Source: Polyangia bacterium
GTDB taxonomy: Bacteria > Myxococcota_A > Polyangia > Polyangiales > Polyangiaceae
Direction of reading: 5' to 3'
Assembly: GCA_030433055.1 (NCBI GenBank)
Contig: JAUILJ010000444.1
Coordinates: 1-6,811, forward strand
Length of the DNA: 6,811 nucleotides
How positions within the stretch are numbered: the first letter of the stretch is position 1; every line of letters starts with the position of its first letter. A program made the position numbers and the translations under genes. Below the pieces are notes generated by a model. It worked only from the letters and a program-made list of their open reading frames with translations. It was not told the DNA's origin and did not search any database. This document shows, piece after piece, positions 1 through 5,381 of the stretch.

Positions 1-163
1 CATCGCTCAGCCCGCCGGCGTCTCCTCCAGGCAGTTCCTCGCGGATATCCGTGGTGGGCTCGATGTCGACACAGCCCGAGCCGAGAGGTAGCCCCAGCGC
101 GAGCGTCGCGCACCCAACGCAGGCCAGAACGTTGCGCAGATAGCTCGATCGTCGATCGGTCAT
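1..163 (-). CDS. N-terminus of a putative lipoprotein, cut by the window edge
   Basis: An ATG at 161-163 opens a reading frame that runs without a stop to the window edge, giving 54 residues. It starts with a basic stretch (MTDRRSSYLR), then a hydrophobic segment of about residues 11-28, then LGSGC with Cys at residue 31. This fits a type II signal peptide, although the lipobox has Gly rather than Leu at -3. After the Cys comes an acidic, Gly-rich stretch (DIEPTTDIREELPGGDAGG) typical of a flexible lipoprotein linker. The start is supported by GGAG at 172-175, eight bases upstream, and by an ATGA overlap with the stop codon of the receptor gene, so it is very likely co-translated as the third gene of the envelope operon. 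The functional domain lies outside the window, so no role can be assigned. It could be a lipoprotein partner of the receptor, for example a periplasmic or surface binding protein. Confidence 0.7.
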   Translation of the reverse strand, partial: MTDRRSSYLRNVLACVGCATLALGLPLGSGCVDIEPTTDIREELPGGDAGGLSD

Positions 164-2331
164 AGCTTGTACTCCAAGCCAACGAACGCCCGAAAGCGGT
201 CGGTAGGTGCCAGGTCCGGAGTGGGCTGCTCGGGAGTCGCAGCTTGAATCGGACCTATGACGTAGGGCGTCTCCTTCGCGACCGAGTAGTCAGCCCCCAG
301 CCGGTACGTCAGACCGTCCAGCGGCGGCACTTCACCGCTCACCGTCAGCCGCACTCGAAGCTGCCGCGGGGCATAGGGTCGCTCCGCCCAGCCTCCAGTG
401 ACCCCGCGATCCGCGAGGCGCTGGGAGAGAAAGAAGGTTGAGAGCGCGATCTGAGGCAACGCCTCAGGCAGATCGTAGGCGATCCGCGCGTTGCCAAAGT
501 AGTGGGGTGCGAGGACGAGCTGCTCCCGAGAGTCTGGCTCTGCTACGGCCGAGGTGAGGTTCGCGCCCCAAGCCAGGCCAGACGCGGGCAGCCCACCGTC
601 ATAGCCAAGGCTGAGGCCGTAGTTGTCGATGCCGTCGACGTTGCGGAACTCTTCGTACTCCGTCTGAGGCGCGATGAACGTCAGGCGCCCATCCGCCACC
701 GCCCGCTGCGCCTCGGCGTCGGTCAGCTGCCTGACGTCCACGAGGTCCCGCCAGCGCGTAACGAACAGCGCGGTGCGCACCCGGTGAGACCCAGCGCGCT
801 GCTCGACGGAGCCTTCGAACGAGCGCACTCGCTCGGGGTTCAGCGTCACCGGGGCGAGCCGCTCCCCCACCGTCACCTCCGTCTCACTGTAGGTAGGCGC
901 GCGATAGGCTTCGGCGTACGTGAACTTGATCGTGCCCCCTTCCCATGGCTGCAGAGACGCCGCCGCGCGCGGGGATATTACCGCAGGGAACCTCGGGTCG
1001 CGATCCACCCGTGCGCCTGCGTTCAAACCCAGCCAGGCCGTTGGGTTGAAGCTCTGCTGGGCGTAGGCGCCAAAGACGAAGTCGTCACGCTTGAAAGTAC
1101 CGGTGCTGTTGGTGACGAGGCGCCCCGTCGCTTCATCCTCGGTGTCTCGCTTCGTACCGGCGTAGCGATACTGTCCATCGAAGCCGACGAGAGTGACGGC
1201 GGTGCCGTCCTCGAACCAGTCGAACGCCGCGCGGAACTCCGCGCCCGCCCAGCGGCTGGCGCCCACGCTGGTCACACGACAGGTCTCAGCGCCCAAGTAG
1301 AAGCAAAGTCCTTCCCGGGAAATGTCCAGCTGAGACGTGGAGTCGTGGGTGTCGCCATAACCTCGCAGCGTCAGCTCGACGGCAGGGCTCACGAGCTTCT
1401 GATAGCTGACATCAATCCACGCCTGACGCGACGTCTGTTGGTTGTCGGGGTCGTTGAAGTCCGCAGCTGCGTAAGGCAGCCCAGAGCGAAAACTGCTCGC
1501 CTGGAGCGTTACGCGGAAGTCGCCACGGCGGAACTGCGCAAGCGCGGACGGCGCCTCCGCGAAGGTGCCATCATCGATGCGCCCGCCCCAGATCCCCGTG
1601 GGCGCGCCGTCCTTTCGCGTGCGCGTGGGGAGCGCAGACAGGGGGTCGATTCCGAGGTCCTGATCGTCGAGGTCGAAACTTGGCCCGAAGCGCCGGTAGT
1701 ACTCGAGTGAGAGCGAGAGCTCAGCCGGGGCGCCGAAGAGATCGAACTGATAGCCACCGCCTGCCATCGCTCGCGCGCTGGTCGCCAGCTCCGACTCCAA
1801 GACCAGGCGCGTACCCTTGAAATCCTTGGCGCTCTTGGTGACCACATTGATTACGCCGAGCATGGCGTTGGAACCATAGAGGACCGAGCCTGGTCCCAGG
1901 ATGACCTCGATCCGATCGACCATTTCCAGGGGGATACCCGCTCCACGATCGAAGCGTACCGCACCGGCGAGCGGCTCGTTCACGCCATGCCCGTTCACCA
2001 GCAGCAGGAAGTGGTTGCCCTCGTCCCCCGCCAGCTGAACACCTCGTGCGCCGAGTCCGCCCTTCTCTCCCGTCGCGTCACGCCCCGATGTCGCGGCGCC
2101 CAAGGAGAGGAAATCGACGGCCTCCGACAGGGTGTGGATGCCGAATCGGCGCAGATCTTGTGCCGTGATCACGGTCGACGTGCCCGGCGCGGTCGCCGAG
2201 ACCTCCGCAGACTTGCTGGCCGCGGTGACCACCGTTTGGTCGAGCAATGTGTCCAAGTCCTCCTGAGCCTCGACGCCACCGGCGCAGAGGAGAGCCGTGA
2301 CGAACACTGCGCCACCGAGCCGGAGCCTCAT
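160..2331 (-). CDS. TonB-dependent outer-membrane receptor
   Basis: A 723-residue protein with the layout of a TonB-dependent receptor, which imports a scarce ligand (siderophore, cobalamin, metal complex or similar) through the outer membrane using ExbBD-TonB energy. Residues 1-22 form a Sec signal peptide with likely cleavage after VEA. A TonB-box-like DQTVVTA follows at 31-37. The plug domain covers about 41-168, including VNGHGVNEP (112-120) and the strongly conserved IEVILGPGSVLYGSNA block from residue 141, followed by GVINVVTK. The rest is alternating aromatic/polar beta strands of a barrel, ending FRAFVGLEYKL; the last residue is Leu, not the more usual Phe. C343 and C351 lie close together in a likely surface loop and could form a disulfide. 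Length is normal for the family. The start codon overlaps the stop of the DUF4154 gene (ATGA), with GAAGGTG five bases upstream. The substrate is not predictable from sequence alone. Confidence 0.95.
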   Translation of the reverse strand: MRLRLGGAVFVTALLCAGGVEAQEDLDTLLDQTVVTAASKSAEVSATAPGTSTVITAQDLRRFGIHTLSEAVDFLSLGAATSGRDATGEKGGLGARGVQLAGDEGNHFLLLVNGHGVNEPLAGAVRFDRGAGIPLEMVDRIEVILGPGSVLYGSNAMLGVINVVTKSAKDFKGTRLVLESELATSARAMAGGGYQFDLFGAPAELSLSLEYYRRFGPSFDLDDQDLGIDPLSALPTRTRKDGAPTGIWGGRIDDGTFAEAPSALAQFRRGDFRVTLQASSFRSGLPYAAADFNDPDNQQTSRQAWIDVSYQKLVSPAVELTLRGYGDTHDSTSQLDISREGLCFYLGAETCRVTSVGASRWAGAEFRAAFDWFEDGTAVTLVGFDGQYRYAGTKRDTEDEATGRLVTNSTGTFKRDDFVFGAYAQQSFNPTAWLGLNAGARVDRDPRFPAVISPRAAASLQPWEGGTIKFTYAEAYRAPTYSETEVTVGERLAPVTLNPERVRSFEGSVEQRAGSHRVRTALFVTRWRDLVDVRQLTDAEAQRAVADGRLTFIAPQTEYEEFRNVDGIDNYGLSLGYDGGLPASGLAWGANLTSAVAEPDSREQLVLAPHYFGNARIAYDLPEALPQIALSTFFLSQRLADRGVTGGWAERPYAPRQLRVRLTVSGEVPPLDGLTYRLGADYSVAKETPYVIGPIQAATPEQPTPDLAPTDRFRAFVGLEYKL

Positions 2332-2948
2332 CGGTACACCTTCGCTAGCTTGAGCAATGAGGACTTGAAGGCCACGTTTTGCTCCTTCGCCTGGGTGAGA
2401 TTGACCTGAAGCTTGGGCTTGCCACTCACCAGGTCGAAGCCGAGCACGATGCCACTTGGAACGTAATCGGGCACCGCACTCACGCTGAGCACGTCAAGCC
2501 CCGTGAGCGCCTTGCGAATGTCATCGATCTGAGCTTCCAGGCCAGGGGTCACGTAGACGATGTCCGTCGAGTCATCGCGCACGGATTCGATCAGTTGCTT
2601 GGGACCCGTGTAGCCCTGACGGGAGCGAGTGTGGCTCATGCCTGCGATCTTCGGCTGACGCTCCAGCGCGGAGACGACGCGCTGCGCGGTTCGCTCCGAG
2701 CTTGCATTGCCCGAGGCCTGCAACACCAGCACTCTCACCTTGCTCCCCGCCCGCGACTCCATGTTGCGATCGTACGCGGCCACCTTCGCGAGCAGCTTCA
2801 CCTGCAAGCCCACCGGAACGCTCACGTCTTCGGCAGCGGCGACTCTGGGCAGGCAGGCGCCCAGCACCGCGAGCCCCAACCCGCGGAGCAGGCCTCGACG
2901 AGAGGCGCGACCAAGCTCGGCGTCGATGTGTAGCGAGTGACGAACCAT
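2328..2948 (-). CDS. DUF4154/YfiR-family exported protein
   Basis: A 206-residue exported protein. The N-terminus has a twin-arginine-like motif SRRGLLR (residues 16-22), a hydrophobic stretch, then both a lipobox LGAC (Cys32) and a possible signal peptidase I site after AAA (37-39). The mature part (from about 40) matches the DUF4154 (YfiR) pattern as I know it: an opening helix VGLQVKLLAKVAAYDRN (46-62), a beta strand KVRVLVLQ, a Rossmann-like middle with DIVYVTPG, and a closing VNLTQAKEQNVAFKSSLLKLAKVYR block typical of the family's C-terminus. In Pseudomonas, YfiR is a periplasmic inhibitor of the diguanylate cyclase YfiN; in other bacteria DUF4154 genes often sit beside TonB receptors, as here. 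The mature part has no cysteine, so the disulfides described for P. aeruginosa YfiR cannot form. No YfiN-like cyclase is in the window. No clear Shine-Dalgarno precedes the ATG. It is the first gene of a coupled operon with the receptor. Confidence 0.82.
   Translation of the reverse strand: MVRHSLHIDAELGRASRRGLLRGLGLAVLGACLPRVAAAEDVSVPVGLQVKLLAKVAAYDRNMESRAGSKVRVLVLQASGNASSERTAQRVVSALERQPKIAGMSHTRSRQGYTGPKQLIESVRDDSTDIVYVTPGLEAQIDDIRKALTGLDVLSVSAVPDYVPSGIVLGFDLVSGKPKLQVNLTQAKEQNVAFKSSLLKLAKVYR
2853..2903 (-). other. Twin-arginine-like signal with lipobox in the DUF4154 protein
   Basis: Codons 16-32 of the DUF4154 gene encode SRRGLLRGLGLAVLGAC. This resembles the Tat consensus S/T-R-R-x-F-L-K (with Leu in place of Phe and Arg in place of Lys) and ends in a canonical lipobox L-G-A-C. 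Either a Tat-exported lipoprotein or a soluble protein cut after AAA at residues 37-39 is possible. The motif itself is seen directly; the export route is inferred. Confidence 0.5.
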
Positions 2949-3011
2949 GAGGCGACTACATGGACGGCCGAAACCAACCAGACATGTAATGGTGGCAGGA
3001 CTGGGAAGTTC

Positions 3012-3017
3012 TTATTA
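3012..3017 (-). promoter_or_regulatory. Candidate -10 element upstream of the DUF4154-receptor operon
   Basis: The 167-bp gap between the methyltransferase stop and the DUF4154 start contains an AT-rich island (about 3008-3026) in otherwise GC-rich DNA. On the minus strand it reads TAATAA about 65 bases before the DUF4154 ATG. No convincing -35 hexamer is seen at the expected distance, so this is only a weak promoter candidate. It also contains a 12-bp palindrome, CGCGCATGCGCG (3028-3039), that is not followed by a T run and so is not a typical intrinsic terminator. No cobalamin-riboswitch-like or Fur-box-like sequence was recognised in this gap. Confidence 0.2.
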
Positions 3018-3115
3018 CCGCTTTTAGCGCGCATGCGCGTGCTCGCTGCGTAGGTCGACGCCGGTGCTTCCGCTGGCAACGGCGTGTTCCACAGCGAAAT
3101 CGCCACCAACGGGCT

Positions 3116-4120
3116 TCAAATGGACAGCACGAAGCAGCGATGGGCTGCGCGGCGTGAGAAGTCTTCCGCCTGCACCTGGGTGGTGATCTCTCGCACCTCC
3201 GCGCACCGGGACAGCGCACGCAGGTCCGGTTCGAAGCGCTGATGGTTCGTGGAAAAGACGATCCTGCCTCCCGGCGCCAGCACCCCCAGCGCCGCCTCGA
3301 GGAGCCGCGGGTGGTCCCGCTGAATGTCCAGGGCCGCAGCGCTCAGGTTGCCCACGGAGGAGAAGCTCGGCGGGTCCACCACGACGTAGTCCCACCGCTG
3401 GCGCTGCTCCCTCACCCCCGACAAGAACCTCGCAGTATCTTCCTCGAGGAAACGGTGCTTGGAGGTATCGAGCTGGTTCAGCTCGAAATTGCGCCGCGCC
3501 CACGCCAGGTAACCCTTGGACAGGTCGACAGTCGTGGTCTCTGCGCCAGCTCGGGCAGCGTACACGCTGAAGCTGCCGGTGTACGCGTACAGATTCAGAA
3601 AGCGCGGCGGCCGACCCAGGCGCTCGGCCAACTCCAGCACCTGCTGACCCACGAGCGCGCGGGTCTCGCGATGATCGAGAAACAGGCCGGTGTCCACGAA
3701 CGACTCGAGATCGACCCAGAAGCGGTGATCCCCTTCGCGCACCTCGAGCTCACAGCCCCGCCGGCTCAGGCGACCGTAGCGGTGACCACGCTTGCCGGTG
3801 GTGCGACGCTTCAGGTGCAGCCGAGCGCCGCGCTCAGCGTCTTGGACATCAGGCAACAGCGCGCTCGCGGCGGCGTCGGCCATGTGTTCCAGCCACGGAA
3901 CGTCGGCGGTCTGCTCGCGCACGTACTCCGCGATCACCAGGTGCCCCGCGTACCAGTCCAGCGTGGCGCGCACCTCGGGGATATCCCAGTCGTAGACGCG
4001 AAACGCATCGATTCCACGCCGCTTGAAGCGTGGCGCCAGGTGGCGAAATCGCTTGCGCAACCGCGCTGCAAACATCTCCCCGTGGCGTTCCAGCACGCGT
4101 TCGTCGACCAGGCCCTTCAC
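3116..4120 (-). CDS. rlmK: Stand-alone RlmK-type 23S rRNA (guanine-N7) methyltransferase
   Basis: A 334-residue class I SAM-dependent methyltransferase closely resembling the C-terminal half (RlmK) of E. coli RlmKL, which makes m7G2069 in 23S rRNA. In order: an N-terminal region with RLRKRFRHLAPRFKRRGIDA (20-39) and FRVYDWDIPE (40-49) like the RlmK entry segment; DTGLFLDHR (143-151); SAM-binding motif I FLNLYAYTGSFSVYAA (174-189); acidic motif TVDLS (197-201); catalytic-loop motif DPPSF (249-253); and QRDH (267-270) plus IVFSTNHQRF. The last motif matches RlmK's FSNN-type sequence and lacks the catalytic Cys of the related m5C enzyme RlmI, which favours the N7-guanine activity. The N-terminal THUMP/RlmL (m2G2445) half of the fused enzyme is absent. 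The GTG start is chosen because AGGAG lies five bases upstream. The gene is oriented with the envelope operon downstream but is separated from it by 167 bp. A related RlmI-type specificity cannot be fully excluded. Confidence 0.85.
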   Translation of the reverse strand: MKGLVDERVLERHGEMFAARLRKRFRHLAPRFKRRGIDAFRVYDWDIPEVRATLDWYAGHLVIAEYVREQTADVPWLEHMADAAASALLPDVQDAERGARLHLKRRTTGKRGHRYGRLSRRGCELEVREGDHRFWVDLESFVDTGLFLDHRETRALVGQQVLELAERLGRPPRFLNLYAYTGSFSVYAARAGAETTTVDLSKGYLAWARRNFELNQLDTSKHRFLEEDTARFLSGVREQRQRWDYVVVDPPSFSSVGNLSAAALDIQRDHPRLLEAALGVLAPGGRIVFSTNHQRFEPDLRALSRCAEVREITTQVQAEDFSRRAAHRCFVLSI

Positions 4121-4125
4121 CGCAA

Positions 4126-4130
4126 CTCCT
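4126..4130 (-). promoter_or_regulatory. Shine-Dalgarno site deciding the rlmK GTG start
   Basis: On the minus strand AGGAG is followed by TTGCG and then GTG (4118-4120). This strong site with five-base spacing supports the GTG start, and the encoded protein then begins in register with the known N-terminus of the RlmK module. Confidence 0.75.
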
Positions 4131-4178
4131 TATAGCGCTTGCGCCGGCGCCCCACACTGCAGATGCTCTGACGGCGCG

Positions 4179-4553
4179 ATGAAGAGCTACTTGCTACTCC
4201 TGCGTCAGGGCGACCTGCGGCTGGATCAAGGTGAAGCACGGAACCGACTCCGGCCCCGCTTGGTCGAGTGGTGCGAGAAGCTGCGGGAGGATGAGCGACT
4301 GATCGCCCAAGAGAATCTGATCCACGACAATCGCTGTCGCGTGCGCAAGAGCGCGGATCGCCTGGTGATCGACGGCCCGTTCGCAGACTCTCGCGAGTTG
4401 GTGATCGGTATGTTGATCCTGCGGGCTGCGAACATTGGTGAGGCGGCGCGCCTGGCGGGTGAGTGCCCCAGCGTGGCGCTCGGCGGCGAGGTCGAGGTGC
4501 GAGAAATCGAGGAGCCGCCGCCACCCGACAAGCCCCTGGACGACGCCGGCTGA
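4179..4553 (+). CDS. YCII/DGPF-domain protein
   Basis: A 124-residue protein of the YCII-related (DGPF) family, a small dimeric alpha-beta fold of mostly unknown function. Seen: the opening strand MKSYLLLLRQGD, a helix (about 20-38), the signature DGPFADSREL (65-74), then the strand IGMLILRAAN, the helix IGEAARLAGECPS (86-98) and the closing strand GGEVEVREIE. An acidic/Pro-rich tail (111-124) extends slightly beyond the domain. The frame is open further upstream, to 4023, but that part overlaps the divergent methyltransferase and has no domain-like sequence, so the ATG at 4179 is preferred; it has no strong Shine-Dalgarno. The start is only 58 bp from the divergent rlmK start, and the stop is 11 bp from the stop of the convergent neighbour. 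Some DGPF proteins are linked to ECF sigma factors, but none is seen here. The substrate is unknown. Confidence 0.85.
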   Translation: MKSYLLLLRQGDLRLDQGEARNRLRPRLVEWCEKLREDERLIAQENLIHDNRCRVRKSADRLVIDGPFADSRELVIGMLILRAANIGEAARLAGECPSVALGGEVEVREIEEPPPPDKPLDDAG

Positions 4554-4564
4554 GCGTCAGGCGG

Positions 4565-5215
4565 TCACTCGAGTAGCGCCTCATCTGCGCTGGGCAGAGG
4601 CGGCATCTCCAGCTCATCATCCGGAAAGCGCACACGAATCTCTGCGGAAATTCCCGAGGCGTCGACACCTTCGCCCCGTGACGCGTGAAACTCCCGCATC
4701 GCGCGCAGGCAGTTCAGGTCAGACGCGAACGCTGACAAGCACCAGCCCAGGATGTTCTTGGTCTCGCCCATCGGGTACTGCTGCGTGTAGCTGTGCACGC
4801 GCGCGCGCTGGCAAGCCTGGTTGCCAGGGTCCGCTTTCAAGCAGGCGAGGGCCTCGCGCCGAGCCGCCGCGAAGTCCTTGCGCTTGAGCGACGACCGAGC
4901 TCGCTCGAGCGCCGCCTGAGCGGTTTCGCCCACGGGCGCTTCGTGGCTCGGGCTCTGCTCCGTGTCCTCGCGACGGGTATCTCCGGGCGGTGGCAACGGC
5001 GGATTGGAGGGGGCCACGTCCCAACCCTGGGGACTCGGGTTCACCGGCTCCTCCACTCGTTTGGTCGCCTCCAGCGAAGGCTCTGGAGCGCCGGTTCCAG
5101 GATCACTCGGGTTTGGGGGTGAGGGATCCCGCGCCAAGGCCCAGCCCAGCGCGAGCACCAGTCCAGCGACCACTGGCAGCCACACGAACGCTGGATGAAG
5201 CTTGGAACCAGCCAT
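4565..5215 (-). CDS. Membrane-anchored protein with TPR-like repeats, function unknown
   Basis: A 216-residue protein I cannot assign to a named family. Residues 1-7 are short and polar. Residues 8-28 form a hydrophobic segment (FVWLPVVAGLVLALGWALA), probably an uncleaved membrane anchor with the rest outside the cytoplasm. Residues 30-95 are Pro/Ser/Glu-rich and probably disordered, forming a spacer. Residues 97-180 look helical and TPR-like: ETAQAALERARSSLKRKDFAAARREALACLKADPGNQACQRAR, then a second unit with GWCLSAFASDLNCLRAMREF. Four cysteines (125, 135, 159, 169) are placed in two C-x9-C pairs exactly 34 residues apart, the TPR period. The C-terminus is acidic (PDDELEMPPLPSADEALLE). The gene converges on the DGPF gene and is divergent from the response-regulator gene. 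No Shine-Dalgarno is seen before the ATG at 5213-5215. A scaffold or partner-binding role is plausible but is inference only. Confidence 0.75.
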   Translation of the reverse strand: MAGSKLHPAFVWLPVVAGLVLALGWALARDPSPPNPSDPGTGAPEPSLEATKRVEEPVNPSPQGWDVAPSNPPLPPPGDTRREDTEQSPSHEAPVGETAQAALERARSSLKRKDFAAARREALACLKADPGNQACQRARVHSYTQQYPMGETKNILGWCLSAFASDLNCLRAMREFHASRGEGVDASGISAEIRVRFPDDELEMPPLPSADEALLE

Positions 5216-5346
5216 CGCGGCGCATCGTAGCAGGCGGCGTGGGCTCCACGGCGTCAGCTACGGTGGCGCATCGCGTTGTTTGTTTCGAGTCGGCGTCGAC
5301 CAACCCGCGCCAGCTTTCGTGCGGATCGGCCTGAAAGCGGGGCTTC

Positions 5347-5360
5347 AAAGCTGCAGCTTT
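5347..5360. promoter_or_regulatory. Perfect 14-bp palindrome upstream of the response regulator
   Basis: AAAGCTGCAGCTTT is its own reverse complement and ends 21 bases before the ATG of the response-regulator gene. It lies in the 166-bp divergent gap (5216-5381). It could be an operator for a dimeric regulator or a small hairpin in the leader. No T run follows, and the perfect centre leaves little loop, so a terminator is unlikely. No clear -35/-10 pair was found in the gap. Confidence 0.35.
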
Positions 5361-5381
5361 TCGTCTACGCTCGGGCGCCTC

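Noticed and set aside
502..1710. A 402-codon open frame on the plus strand within the TonB receptor gene.
   Set aside because: It is antisense to an unmistakable receptor with plug and barrel signatures, and its translation is Arg/Ala/Val-rich with no recognisable motif.
3028..3039. The palindrome CGCGCATGCGCG as an rlmK terminator.
   Set aside because: The stem would be only four base pairs with a four-base loop, and no T run follows on the minus strand.
2822..3109. A 95-codon minus-strand frame spanning the gap upstream of the DUF4154 gene.
   Set aside because: It overlaps the DUF4154 start region in another frame, has no ribosome site and no domain. Its apparent hydrophobic piece arises from the shifted frame of the signal-peptide region and the gap.
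2949..3115. A riboswitch (for example cobalamin) upstream of the receptor operon.
   Set aside because: The gap is too short for a cobalamin riboswitch with an expression platform, and no conserved box or matching stem set was seen.
3242..4135. A 297-codon open frame on the plus strand opposite rlmK.
   Set aside because: The opposite strand carries all the methyltransferase motifs. This frame has no domain and is explained by GC bias.
5202..5381. An upstream extension of the response regulator by 60 codons to an ATG at 5202.
   Set aside because: The extension overlaps the first codons of the divergent gene, has no domain or ribosome site, and receiver domains start directly at the ATG at 5382.
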